A stretch of 64,000 nt of DNA. Source: Mesorhizobium sp. B4-1-4. Lineage in GTDB: Bacteria; Pseudomonadota; Alphaproteobacteria; Rhizobiales; Rhizobiaceae. Every line of letters begins with the position of its first letter. Position 1 is the first letter of the stretch. The notes below the pieces were generated by a model that worked only from the letters and a program-made list of their open reading frames with translations, was not told the origin of the DNA and did not search any database. Position numbers and translations under genes: made by a program. This document shows positions 43,267 through 53,084 of this stretch, piece after piece. The DNA lies in contig NZ_CP083950.1 of NCBI RefSeq assembly GCF_006439395.2, positions 5,755,001 to 5,819,000 of the forward strand, written 5' to 3'.

Positions 43267-43761
43267 ATGCGCATACCTTTTCTTCAGCCGCGTCGCCGGG
43301 ACTATGCACTCGAGCCGCTCAGGATCACCGACAGTCCCGCGATCTCGCTGCTGCACCGCGAGGATTTCGTCCGCCCGTGGACCGATGGCGAGTTCGCTGC
43401 CTTGCTCGAACAGGACACCGTGTTCGGCTACGCCGCGCGCGAAACCGGGCAGGGCGCCAAGCCGCCGGTGGGCTTCGTGCTGGCAAGGCTGGCAGCCGGC
43501 GAGGGCGAGATTCTGACCGTCGCCGTGGCGCGATCGCATCGCCGCCAGGGGCTGGGCTGGCAGCTGATGGACGCGGTGCTACGCGAACTGCACGCCCAAC
43601 GCGCCGAAGCGCTGTTCCTGGAGGTCGACGAGACCAATGTCGCCGCGATCGCCCTCTATCGGCGGCTCGGCTTCCGCGAAGTCGGCAAGCGCCCGGATTA
43701 CTATAAGGCGCCCGGGCGCGGGCCGACCGGGGCGCTTGTCATGCGCCGCGATCTTCGCTAG
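43267..43761 (+). CDS. rimI: Ribosomal protein S18-alanine N-acetyltransferase (GNAT)
   Basis: 164 residues starting MRIPFLQPRRRDY. GNAT acetyl-CoA loop RSHRRQGLGWQLM near residue 90 and the RimI-type EVDETNVAAIALYRRLGF near residue 122. It acetylates the N-terminus of S18. It directly follows tsaB; the open frame further upstream overlaps tsaB and is a shadow. Confidence 0.93.
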   Translation: MRIPFLQPRRRDYALEPLRITDSPAISLLHREDFVRPWTDGEFAALLEQDTVFGYAARETGQGAKPPVGFVLARLAAGEGEILTVAVARSHRRQGLGWQLMDAVLRELHAQRAEALFLEVDETNVAAIALYRRLGFREVGKRPDYYKAPGRGPTGALVMRRDLR

Positions 43762-43769
43762 CCAGAGGC

Positions 43770-43814
43770 CGCATGACCCCGAAAATCGGATCCGATTTCG
43801 GAAGGATCATGCGC
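43770..43814. repeat. Short palindromic repeat after rimI
   Basis: Ends GCATGACC and GGATCATGC flank a near-perfect palindrome CCGAAAATCGGATCCGATTTCGG. A relative of this element lies between rpsO and pnp (63065-63110). It may act as a hairpin at the end of the tsaB-rimI transcript. Confidence 0.7.
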
Positions 43815-43826
43815 CAAGATTAAGGT

Positions 43827-43874
43827 GTTGCAGCGTCCTTTGCGCGTCCAGGAGGACGCGCGGCACTGTAATGG
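43827..43874. repeat. Second short palindromic repeat before plsC
   Basis: A perfect 8-bp stem GCGCGTCC / GGACGCGC with an AGGA loop, itself inside weaker outer arms (TTGCAGCG / GCACTGTAA). This repeat is common between genes in rhizobia. It leaves under 20 bases before the plsC start. Confidence 0.7.
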
Positions 43875-43889
43875 TAAGGCCAAGGACGC

Positions 43890-44690
43890 ATGATCGGAAA
43901 AATCAGGGTTTTCCTGGCGCTGGGCCTCGTCGTTGCCGGTTCGCTGGTCCTGGTGCCGTTGCAGATACTGTCGATGAAAACCGGCTGGTGGCCGGAAACC
44001 GTCATCCTCAAGACATGGCATAGGTTGATTGTCCGGGCGCTCGGCATGCGCATCCATGTCAAGGGGACGCTGTCGGCCAAGCGCCCCTTGCTGGTTGCCG
44101 CGAACCACATCTCCTGGACCGACATCATGGTGCTGGGCTCTTTTGCCGATGTGAAGTTCATCGCCAGGGCCGACATGGAAGGCTGGCCGCTGATCGGCAT
44201 GCTGTCGAAACTGCAGCGCACCGTCTTCATCGAGCGCGAACGCAAGCGTTCCTCGGGCGACCAGGCCAGCGAGATCGCCGGCCGCATGGCCAAGGGCGAC
44301 GTCATGGTGCTGTTCGCCGAGGGTTCGACCGGTGACGGCAATGTCGTCCTGCCGTTCAAGAGCACGCTGTTCGGGGCCGCGTCGATGGCGATTTCGGAGG
44401 GTGCTGCCGAGCAGGTATTCATCCAGCCGGTGGCGATCGTCTATACGCGCCTGCATGGCGTGCCGCTCGGCCGCCGGCACCGCCCGATCGCGGCCTGGAT
44501 CGGCGACGAGGATTTGATGCCGCACCTCAAGGTGCTGATGGCCGAAGGCGCCCTCGATGTAGAGGTGCATTTCGGTGAAGCGATTGCCTTTTCCAAGGGC
44601 TCGAACCGCAAGGAAACGGCGAAGCTGATGGAAAGGCAGGTGCGCGAGATGATGCAGGCGTCACTCGCCGATCCGCGCCCGAGCCGCTAG
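43890..44690 (+). CDS. plsC: 1-acyl-sn-glycerol-3-phosphate acyltransferase family protein
   Basis: 266 residues with an N-terminal membrane helix (about 6-28). Acyltransferase motif I NHISWTD (His73, Asp78), substrate motif FIERERKR near residue 112, and EGST near residue 145. It acylates lysophosphatidic acid or a related lysolipid at the inner membrane; some rhizobial members of this family act on other lysolipids such as ornithine lipids, so the substrate is not certain. Sits in the conserved rimI-plsC-miaB order. Confidence 0.88.
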   Translation: MIGKIRVFLALGLVVAGSLVLVPLQILSMKTGWWPETVILKTWHRLIVRALGMRIHVKGTLSAKRPLLVAANHISWTDIMVLGSFADVKFIARADMEGWPLIGMLSKLQRTVFIERERKRSSGDQASEIAGRMAKGDVMVLFAEGSTGDGNVVLPFKSTLFGAASMAISEGAAEQVFIQPVAIVYTRLHGVPLGRRHRPIAAWIGDEDLMPHLKVLMAEGALDVEVHFGEAIAFSKGSNRKETAKLMERQVREMMQASLADPRPSR

Positions 44691-44765
44691 CCCGGCACAC
44701 GCTCCTGCGGGCGCATACCGAGAATCGTCTGTTTTTTGTCACGGAAAGGCGTTAGAAGCCGCCGG

Positions 44766-46175
44766 ATGGACTTGAACCCGATTGAAAGCGACGACATCGG
44801 CACTGTCGCCGGAGAGCCGGCAGCGCGCGCCACGGCAACGAAGAAGGTCTTCATCAAGACCTATGGCTGCCAGATGAACGTCTATGACTCACAGCGCATG
44901 AGCGACGCTCTGGCCGCCGACGGCTACACCGCGACCGATGCCATCGGCGAGGCTGATCTCGTGCTGCTCAACACCTGCCATATCAGGGAGAAGGCGGCCG
45001 AAAAGGTCTATTCCGAGCTCGGCCGCATCCGTGACATCAAGGCGGAGCGCGCCGATGCCGGCCGCGAGTTGCTGATCGGCGTCGCCGGCTGCGTGGCGCA
45101 GGCCGAGGGCGCCGAGATCATCAGGCGCTCTCCGGCTGTCGATCTGGTCATCGGTCCGCAGACCTATCACCGCTTGCCTGACGTGCTGGCGAGTGTCCGT
45201 GGCGGCGAGAAGATCGTCGAGACCGAATACGCCATTGAGGACAAGTTCGAGCATCTGCCGCAACCCAGGCGCGCCGAGATCATCAAGCGCGGCGTCACCG
45301 CCTTCCTCACTGTGCAGGAAGGCTGCGACAAGTTCTGCACCTTTTGCGTCGTGCCCTACACCAGAGGTTCCGAGGTATCGCGCCCGGTCGCACAGATCGT
45401 CGCTGAGGCCGAGCGGCTCGCCGAGGCCGGTGTGCGCGAGGTGACGCTGCTTGGCCAGAACGTCAATGCCTGGCATGGCCAAGGCGAAAATGGCGAGGAA
45501 TGGGGTCTTGGCCGGCTGCTGTTCCGGCTGGCCGAAATCCCCGGCCTTGCGCGGCTGCGCTACACCACCAGCCATCCGCGCGACATGGACGACGAGCTGA
45601 TTGCTGCCCACCGCGACCTGCCGTCGCTGATGCCCTATCTGCATCTGCCGGTGCAGTCGGGATCCGACCGTATCCTCAAGGCGATGAACCGCAGGCACAC
45701 GGCCAAGGAGTATCTGGCGTTGCTTGATCGCATCCGTGCCGCGCGGCCGGATATCGCACTGTCTGGCGACTTCATCGTCGGCTTCCCCGGTGAAACGGAC
45801 GCCGATTTCGAAGCGACCATGGAATTGGTGCGCCAGGTGAACTACGCCTCGGCCTTTTCCTTCAAATATTCGCCACGCCCTGGCACGCCGGGCGCCGATA
45901 TGCCCGATCATGTGCCGGAATCGGTCAAGGACGAACGCCTGCAGCTCCTGCAGGCTCTGCTTTTGAAACAACAGCAGGATTTCGGCTCGAGCCTGGTCGG
46001 CAGCACCATCGACACGCTGATCGAGAAGCCTGGCCGGCAGGCCGGCCAGAAGGTTGGCCGCTCGCCTTGGCTACAGCCGGTTATTGTTGATGAAAAGGCC
46101 GGCGAAATCGGTGACATTATCCAGGTACGAATCACGAAGACGGGCTACAATAGCCTGTTCGCCGAATTGGCCTGA
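44766..46175 (+). CDS. miaB: tRNA-2-methylthio-N6-dimethylallyladenosine synthase
   Basis: 469 residues. N-terminal UPF0004 domain with TYGCQMN (Cys35), NTCHIRE and GCVAQ cysteines for the auxiliary 4Fe-4S cluster; radical-SAM CxxxCxxC in EGCDKFCTFC near residues 187-194; C-terminal TRAM domain. It adds the methylthio group to i6A37 of tRNA. The start at 44766 gives the usual length. The stop overlaps the phoH start (TGATG). Confidence 0.95.
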   Translation: MDLNPIESDDIGTVAGEPAARATATKKVFIKTYGCQMNVYDSQRMSDALAADGYTATDAIGEADLVLLNTCHIREKAAEKVYSELGRIRDIKAERADAGRELLIGVAGCVAQAEGAEIIRRSPAVDLVIGPQTYHRLPDVLASVRGGEKIVETEYAIEDKFEHLPQPRRAEIIKRGVTAFLTVQEGCDKFCTFCVVPYTRGSEVSRPVAQIVAEAERLAEAGVREVTLLGQNVNAWHGQGENGEEWGLGRLLFRLAEIPGLARLRYTTSHPRDMDDELIAAHRDLPSLMPYLHLPVQSGSDRILKAMNRRHTAKEYLALLDRIRAARPDIALSGDFIVGFPGETDADFEATMELVRQVNYASAFSFKYSPRPGTPGADMPDHVPESVKDERLQLLQALLLKQQQDFGSSLVGSTIDTLIEKPGRQAGQKVGRSPWLQPVIVDEKAGEIGDIIQVRITKTGYNSLFAELA

Positions 46176-47251
46176 TGGTCTCGGCAGATGAGGAGAGACG
46201 GTTGAGCGCAGCGGAGCTGAAGAATCTGCCCCCGGTACCGGCATCTGGGGCTTCTGACATGGCGCACATCGTTCTGACTTTCGACAACAACAAGCTTGCC
46301 AGCGCCCTTTACGGTCAGTTCGACGAGAACCTCGCCCGGCTCGAGCAGAAGCTCGGCGTCGACATACGCTCGCGCGGCAACCAGCTGACCATCAAGGGGT
46401 CTGCTTCGGCCGCCGAACAAGCGCGCCGCGCCTTGGACAATCTCTACGGGATTCTGCAGAAAGGCGTCGATATCAGTCAGTCCGATGTCGACGGCGCCGT
46501 GCGCATGGCGGTGGCCGCCGACGATCAACTCACGCTGCCGACGCTAGAGCGCAAGGGCAAGGTTTCAGCTGCCCAGATATCCACCCGCAAGAAGACGATC
46601 TACGCCCGCTCGCTCACCCAGGACGCCTATATGCGGGCCTTGGAGCGGTCGGAACTGGTGTTCGGCATCGGTCCGGCCGGCACCGGCAAGACTTATCTGG
46701 CGGTGGCGCATGCGGCGATGCTGCTCGAACGCGGCATGGTCGAGCGTATCGTGCTGTCGCGCCCCGCGGTCGAAGCCGGCGAGCGGCTGGGTTTCCTGCC
46801 CGGCGACATGAAGGAGAAGGTCGATCCCTATCTGCGGCCGCTCTATGACGCGCTCTATGACATGATGCCGGCCGACAAGGTCGAACGCGCCATTGCGGCG
46901 GAAGTGATCGAGATCGCGCCGCTCGCCTTCATGCGCGGCCGCACGCTGGCGCATGCCGCGGTCATCCTCGACGAGGCGCAGAACACCACGCCGATGCAGA
47001 TGAAGATGTTCCTGACGCGTCTTGGCGAAAATTCGCGCATGATCGTGACGGGCGATCCGACCCAGATCGACCTGCCGCCGAACACCAAGTCCGGCCTGGT
47101 CGAGGCGCTCAGGATTCTTGACGGCGTGACGGGTATGGTGACGGTGCGCTTCAACGAGGGTGACGTCGTCCGGCATCCGCTGGTCGCCGAGATCGTCAAG
47201 GCCTATGACCGGGACGGCAAGCTCGCCCGCGGCATGGGGACCGAAGGCTGA
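46175..47251 (+). CDS. phoH: PhoH-family ATPase
   Basis: 358 residues. N-terminal KH-like region (about 30-115) precedes the PhoH domain with Walker A GPAGTGKT near residues 166-173 and Walker B VILDEAQNT near residue 265. PhoH-like proteins are linked to RNA metabolism and sit beside ybeY in most bacteria. Start ATG 46175 overlaps miaB; a TTG at 46202 is an alternative. The name phoH is family-level; this is the phoH-like (ybeZ) type. Confidence 0.9.
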   Translation: MVSADEERRLSAAELKNLPPVPASGASDMAHIVLTFDNNKLASALYGQFDENLARLEQKLGVDIRSRGNQLTIKGSASAAEQARRALDNLYGILQKGVDISQSDVDGAVRMAVAADDQLTLPTLERKGKVSAAQISTRKKTIYARSLTQDAYMRALERSELVFGIGPAGTGKTYLAVAHAAMLLERGMVERIVLSRPAVEAGERLGFLPGDMKEKVDPYLRPLYDALYDMMPADKVERAIAAEVIEIAPLAFMRGRTLAHAAVILDEAQNTTPMQMKMFLTRLGENSRMIVTGDPTQIDLPPNTKSGLVEALRILDGVTGMVTVRFNEGDVVRHPLVAEIVKAYDRDGKLARGMGTEG

Positions 47252-47260
47252 TTTGACCCC

Positions 47261-47767
47261 ATGACGGAGCCCGAAAGGCCTGATGGGATGGGCCTGCCCC
47301 TTCCCGTCGACATCGATCTGATGGTCGAGGCGGGAAACTGGCCTGGAGAGGCGGTGCTTTTGCAGCTTGTCGACAAAGCCGCCGCGGCCGCTTTCGCCGA
47401 AACCGGCGCGGCAGGACATTCCGAACTGAGTGTCGTTTTTTCCGACGACGCCCATATCCGCACGCTGAACGCCGGCTGGCGCGGCAAGGACAAGCCGACC
47501 AACGTCTTGTCTTTCCCGGCTTTTCCGCATGCGAAAGGCGCTCCGCTGCCGCCGATGTTGGGCGACATCGTGCTCGCCGCCGAGACGGTGGCGCGCGAGG
47601 CGGCACTGGAAGACAAGCCCCTGGAGAACCATATCTCCCATCTCGTCATCCATGGCCTGCTGCATTTGCTGGGCTACGATCACGAGACCGACGCCGAGGC
47701 CGAGGAGATGGAAGCTCTCGAACGTACAGCGCTCGCAAGGCTTGCCATTCCCGATCCCTACGCGTAA
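47261..47767 (+). CDS. ybeY: Endoribonuclease YbeY
   Basis: 168 residues. Zinc-binding signature HGLLHLLGYDH (His131, His135, His141) and the preceding TNVLSFP segment are diagnostic. It matures the 3' end of 16S rRNA and takes part in ribosome quality control; in Sinorhizobium it also affects sRNA regulation and symbiosis. It starts 9 bases after phoH. Confidence 0.96.
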   Translation: MTEPERPDGMGLPLPVDIDLMVEAGNWPGEAVLLQLVDKAAAAAFAETGAAGHSELSVVFSDDAHIRTLNAGWRGKDKPTNVLSFPAFPHAKGAPLPPMLGDIVLAAETVAREAALEDKPLENHISHLVIHGLLHLLGYDHETDAEAEEMEALERTALARLAIPDPYA

Positions 47768-47794
47768 CTACATCTGACAATTGACCGGACGACG

Positions 47795-48889
47795 ATGAAC
47801 GACAAACCAGAGACTGCCGCCCGCCCCGACGCCGGCAGTGCCGCCAAGGCTTCCGATACGTCGGAAGAGGGATCAAGTCCGAGTACCGTTACCCCTGGTG
47901 TTGCCAACACCGGCAGCGTTGCCAGCGAGTCTTCGCCTGCCGGCCCTTCCCTGTTCGAGCGTGTTCTGGGCCTGTTCCGGCAACGCAATGGAACCAGCCT
48001 GCGTGAGGAAATCGCCGGCGCGCTTGCCGAGACAGCCAGCGATGCCGAATCCTTCTCGCCTGGCGAGCGTGCCATGCTGAACAACATCCTGCGGTTGCGT
48101 GAAGTGCGTGTCGAGGACGTCATGGTGCCCCGCGCCGATATCGAGGCCGTCGAGATCACCACGACGCTTGGCGACCTCCTGGGCACGTTCGAACAATCCG
48201 GCCACTCCCGCATGCCGGTCTATTCCGAGACGCTCGATGATCCGCGCGGCATGGTCCATATCCGCGACGTGCTGGCGCACATCACCAAGCTCGCGCGCGT
48301 CAAGAAGGGGCGCACGACCAGGAAGACGCCGGCCGCCACGCAGCTTGATCTTGCCCAGGTCGACCTCGCGCGCACCATCGGCGAACTCAACCTGATCCGC
48401 CAGGTTCTGTTCGTGCCGCCATCGATGCTTGCCTCCGATCTCATGGGCCGCATGCAGACGACGCGCACGCAGATGGCACTGGTCATCGACGAATATGGCG
48501 GCACGGACGGCCTTGTCTCGCTCGAGGACATTGTCGAGATGGTCGTCGGCGACATCGAGGACGAGCATGACGATGACGAGCCGATGATCACCCAGGCCGG
48601 CGACGGCGTGTTCGTCGTCGACGGCAAGGCCGAGATCGACGACGTCGCCAAGATGATCGGCGGCGATTTCGCCGCTGGCGAACATGGCGAATATGTCGAC
48701 ACCATCGGCGGCATGATCTTCAACACGCTCGGCCGCGTGCCGGCGCGCGGCGAGGTGGTGCAGGCCATCCCGGGCTTCGAGTTCCATGTGCTCGACGCCG
48801 ATCCGCGCCGCGTCAAGCGCGTGCGCATCGTGCAGAGCCAGAAGGGCGAACGCCGCCGGCGTGCCGCGGCGCGCACCGAACAGGCCTGA
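47795..48889 (+). CDS. Hemolysin-family CBS-domain protein (CorC/TlyC type)
   Basis: 364 residues. After a low-complexity N-terminal stretch of about 45 residues come a tandem CBS pair (MVPRADIEAVEITTTLGDLL and LVIDEYGGTDGLVSLED; about 105-245) and a C-terminal CorC_HlyC domain with TIGGMIFNTLGRVPARGE. No membrane helices, so it is the short cytosolic form named CorC in enterobacteria, linked to magnesium/cobalt efflux control. It lies in the conserved ybeY-corC-lnt order. Confidence 0.9.
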   Translation: MNDKPETAARPDAGSAAKASDTSEEGSSPSTVTPGVANTGSVASESSPAGPSLFERVLGLFRQRNGTSLREEIAGALAETASDAESFSPGERAMLNNILRLREVRVEDVMVPRADIEAVEITTTLGDLLGTFEQSGHSRMPVYSETLDDPRGMVHIRDVLAHITKLARVKKGRTTRKTPAATQLDLAQVDLARTIGELNLIRQVLFVPPSMLASDLMGRMQTTRTQMALVIDEYGGTDGLVSLEDIVEMVVGDIEDEHDDDEPMITQAGDGVFVVDGKAEIDDVAKMIGGDFAAGEHGEYVDTIGGMIFNTLGRVPARGEVVQAIPGFEFHVLDADPRRVKRVRIVQSQKGERRRRAAARTEQA

Positions 48890-48904
48890 GCCGCTCGCTC
48901 CCCG

Positions 48905-49375
48905 ATGACGATTGAGGATCCGTTCAAGCACGCGAGCCTGGGGTCCGGTGTCTTCCACAGGGACCCTGTTGCCGCGCTGGCGTGGCTGGAAGCGGCGTTC
49001 GGCTTCGAGCGCAGCATGGTGGTCAGTGACGCCGAGGGAAAGCTCGTTCATTCCGAGATGCGGTTCGGCGATTGCTATATCATCGTCGATTCCGAATGGG
49101 CTGATTATGTCGCCAGCCCGGCTGCGGTCTCCGGCAAGAACACGCAGTCGGTCTATGTCAGGCTGAAGGACGGCCTCGAAGCGCATTGTGAGCAGGCGCG
49201 GGCAGCCGGTGCGGTAATAATCCAGGAGCCGACGGATCAGTTCTATGGCGAGCGCCAGTATCGGGCACGCGATTCCGAGGGTCACGTCTGGATCTTCACG
49301 CAGCCGATCCGTTCCGTTTCCCGCGAAGAGGCCGAACACCTGGGCGGCCTGCGGATCGACGGTTGGCATCGATAG
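48905..49375 (+). CDS. VOC-superfamily (glyoxalase-like) protein
   Basis: 156 residues with two beta-alpha-beta-beta-beta repeats: the GVFHRDPVAALAWLEAAFGF opening and the YRARDSEGHVWIFTQP closing strand, which carries the usual metal-ligand Glu. Substrate unknown; members include dioxygenases, glyoxalases and resistance proteins. It lies between corC and lnt, which are adjacent in many bacteria, 15 bases after corC. Confidence 0.82.
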   Translation: MTIEDPFKHASLGSGVFHRDPVAALAWLEAAFGFERSMVVSDAEGKLVHSEMRFGDCYIIVDSEWADYVASPAAVSGKNTQSVYVRLKDGLEAHCEQARAAGAVIIQEPTDQFYGERQYRARDSEGHVWIFTQPIRSVSREEAEHLGGLRIDGWHR

Positions 49376-49469
49376 AGCGGCGGTCGGGGCATCGCGGCCG
49401 TCGGCGTTTGGAGTGCAAGCCGCGGCCTGATAAATCTGGCGTCCTGATTCGCGCGACTCGGAAGTATGC

Positions 49470-51062
49470 ATGGTGCGCCTTGCTGGCCGGATAATTCTGC
49501 TTTGGGGTTGGCGGCGCGCGCTCGTTGCCTTTCTTGCCGGAGCGCTGGCGGTGCTCGGCCAGGCGCCATACGATTTCTTCGCCGCCTGCTTTATTTCATT
49601 TCCCTTGCTGGTCTGGCTGCTGGACGGCGCAACCGGCGAAGCCTCCGGCAGCCTGTTCCGGCGCCTGCGGCCGGCTTTCGCCGTCGGTTGGTGGTTTGGC
49701 TTTGGCTATTTCCTCGCCAGCCTCTGGTGGGTCGGCTCGGCGCTGCTGGTCGAGGCAGACAGCTTTGCCTGGGCGCTTCCCTTCGCCGTAATCGGCATTC
49801 CTTTCGCGCTCGCCTTTTTCTATGGCTTTGCGACGATGGTCGCCCGGCTTCTATGGAGCAGCGATGTCGGCCGCATCGCCGCTCTTGCCTTCAGCTTCGG
49901 GCTGACGGAGTGGCTGCGCGGCTTCCTGTTCACCGGCTTCCCCTGGAATGCGATCGGCTACGCGGCGATGCCCGTGCCCCTTCTGATGCAGAGCGTCTCG
50001 GTGACCGGCATGATCGGCATGAACGCTCTTGCCGTGTTCCTCTTTTCCCTGCCCGCATTGCTGGCGGCGCGCCGGCATCTTCGCCTCGGCGCAGCCCTGT
50101 TTGTGCTGCTTGCCGCCGCCCATGTCGGCTTCGGCTATGTCAGGCTTGCCGCTCCTGAAAAGCCGGCTGAGCGCAGCCTGGATGTCCGCATCGTCCAGCC
50201 GGCGGTGGACCTGTCGGAAAAATGGAACGCCTCGGTGCGTGACCGCATCTTCGCCACCCTGTTAGGCCTGTCCGCCAAGGCACCGGACCCCGGTCACGGA
50301 AAGCCGCAGCTGATCCTGTGGCCGGAAACCTCGGTGCCGTTCCTCTTCACCGAGCGGCCTGATGCGTTGACGGCGCTGGGCGATATGCTGGCCGATGGCC
50401 AGATGCTGATTGCCGGCGTCGTTCGCGAGGAGGGCGGCTCGGCGGCCAGCCCTGACAGCCGCTATTACAATTCCGTGGTGGCGATCAACGACAAGGGCGA
50501 AATCGCTGACGCCGTCGACAAGGTCCATCTGGTGCCGTTCGGTGAATACCTGCCTTTTGCCGATCTGTTCGGCCGTTTCGGTATCGACCAGCTCGTCGCC
50601 GGGCCGATGACGTTCACGGCCGGCAACGAGCGCCACGCAATCACGCTTCCGGGCGGCATCCATGCCCTGCCATTTATTTGTTATGAGGTGATCTTTCCCG
50701 ACCTCGTGGCGGTTGACGCTACGTCAGCGCAGCTTATTGTGAACGTTACCAATGATGCGTGGTTTGGCGACACGCCGGGGCCATACCAGCATTTCCGGCA
50801 GGCTCAGATTCGCGCAGTGGAGAACGGATTGCCCTTGCTGCGCGCTGCCAATAACGGCATCTCGGCCGTCGTCGATCGACACGGACGCGTCGTCGACGCG
50901 CTGGCGATCGACGCGCGCGGAGCCATCGATGTGAAGGTGCCGATTTCCGAACAGACGGTCGTTTCCTCAGGCCAGCGACGCATTAACGGAATGCTGATTA
51001 TGTTGCTGTTTGCGCTGGTCGGGGCCCTGTTGAATGTAAGGCAAAGGCTACGGGTGAATTGA
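49470..51062 (+). CDS. lnt: Apolipoprotein N-acyltransferase
   Basis: 530 residues. Eight or so membrane helices in the first 230 residues, then a periplasmic nitrilase-fold domain. The catalytic triad is visible: Glu in LWPETSVPF near residue 288, Lys in DKVHLVPFGEYLPF near 351, Cys in PFICYEVIFPD near 407. It adds the third acyl chain to lipoproteins such as the adaptors and hydrolase in this window. The stop overlaps a candidate promoter for the next gene. Confidence 0.95.
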   Translation: MVRLAGRIILLWGWRRALVAFLAGALAVLGQAPYDFFAACFISFPLLVWLLDGATGEASGSLFRRLRPAFAVGWWFGFGYFLASLWWVGSALLVEADSFAWALPFAVIGIPFALAFFYGFATMVARLLWSSDVGRIAALAFSFGLTEWLRGFLFTGFPWNAIGYAAMPVPLLMQSVSVTGMIGMNALAVFLFSLPALLAARRHLRLGAALFVLLAAAHVGFGYVRLAAPEKPAERSLDVRIVQPAVDLSEKWNASVRDRIFATLLGLSAKAPDPGHGKPQLILWPETSVPFLFTERPDALTALGDMLADGQMLIAGVVREEGGSAASPDSRYYNSVVAINDKGEIADAVDKVHLVPFGEYLPFADLFGRFGIDQLVAGPMTFTAGNERHAITLPGGIHALPFICYEVIFPDLVAVDATSAQLIVNVTNDAWFGDTPGPYQHFRQAQIRAVENGLPLLRAANNGISAVVDRHGRVVDALAIDARGAIDVKVPISEQTVVSSGQRRINGMLIMLLFALVGALLNVRQRLRVN

Positions 51063-51088
51063 CAGTTGGCACATTAGAAACTCATACT
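51059..51088 (+). promoter_or_regulatory. Candidate sigma-70 promoter for the XRE regulator
   Basis: A perfect -35 TTGACA (51059-51064) overlaps the lnt stop codon, and CATACT follows after an 18-base spacer. The 139-base AT-rich leader that follows has a GCCGAA-AAAA-TTCGGC hairpin (51177-51192) right before the GAGGA ribosome binding site. Confidence 0.5.
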
Positions 51089-51201
51089 GTACCGCCTGAA
51101 AATTTCTCGAAGCCAGTGGATCGTTCTGTTGGGGCAGTTCGCCTCCGGCTTTCTTTGGGCAGGAAAAAAACACGAAGCCGAAAAAATTCGGCGAGGAAAA
51201 A

Positions 51202-51621
51202 ATGACAGAAGAAAACAAGAAGAAACCGAATCCGATCGACATCCATGTTGGAAGCCGGGTTCGGCTCCGCCGCAACATGCTCGGAATGAGCCAGGAAAAG
51301 CTGGGCGAAAATCTCGGCATCACATTTCAACAGATCCAGAAATATGAAAAGGGCACCAATCGCGTCGGCGCCAGCCGCCTGCAGGCGATTGCCTCGATAC
51401 TCGGCGTGCCCGTCGCCTTCTTTTTCGAGGATGCGCCGGGTCAGGAGTCCGCGGCCAACCGCGGCTTTGCCGAGGATGCCTCTATGGCTTTTGCCGTCGA
51501 ATTCTGCGGCAGCCCGGAAGGCCTTCAGCTCAACCGCGCCTTTGTCAAGATCGCCGATGTCAAGGTGCGCCGCAGGATCATCGACTTGGTGAAATCGCTC
51601 GCGGCGGACGATCTCGACTGA
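51202..51621 (+). CDS. praR: XRE-family transcriptional regulator, PraR-like
   Basis: 139 residues starting with a Lys-rich MTEENKKKPNPIDIHVGSR, then a helix-turn-helix at about 17-72 (MLGMSQEKLGENLGITFQQIQ). The C-terminal half (about 95-135) is a conserved extension. This matches the short alphaproteobacterial regulator PraR, which in Azorhizobium and Rhizobium leguminosarum represses quorum-sensing, biofilm or reb genes. The name rests on my recollection of that family and on the position next to metK; the XRE class itself is certain. It has its own promoter and GAGGA site. Confidence 0.8.
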   Translation: MTEENKKKPNPIDIHVGSRVRLRRNMLGMSQEKLGENLGITFQQIQKYEKGTNRVGASRLQAIASILGVPVAFFFEDAPGQESAANRGFAEDASMAFAVEFCGSPEGLQLNRAFVKIADVKVRRRIIDLVKSLAADDLD

Positions 51622-51638
51622 TCCGCGATGCGCTTCGA

Positions 51639-51660
51639 ACCGGCGGCACCAGCCGCCGGT
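51639..51660 (+). terminator. Strong hairpin after the XRE regulator
   Basis: A 9-bp perfect GC-rich stem (ACCGGCGGC / GCCGCCGGT) with an ACCA loop, 18 bases after the praR-like stop. No T-run follows, so it may be a stability hairpin or Rho-assisted end rather than an intrinsic terminator. Confidence 0.5.
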
Positions 51661-51750
51661 GGCACAAGATTTCGGCGTCGACATTCATGCCAGAACGGCG
51701 GCAACGCTTGACGAGCGGCGCTCTGCCCCGCTAACACGTGGCGCGCCAAA

Positions 51751-51774
51751 ATCGGCAGCCTGCCGATCGTTTTT
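51751..51774 (+). promoter_or_regulatory. Terminator-like hairpin directly before metK
   Basis: ATCGGCA / TGCCGAT form a perfect 7-bp stem with a GCC loop, followed by CG and five T. It ends 15 bases before the metK GTG, too late to end the previous gene sensibly and well placed for attenuation of metK. I see no sequence resembling a SAM-II aptamer before it. Confidence 0.5.
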
Positions 51775-51789
51775 CAAGAGGGGACACCC

Positions 51790-53055
<1,266 letters not shown>

Positions 53056-53084
53056 GCGCCACGACGGACCCTGCGCCCAACCAG

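Noticed and set aside
51622..51789. SAM-II riboswitch before metK
   Set aside because: I could not find its conserved pseudoknot sequence; only hairpins are visible.
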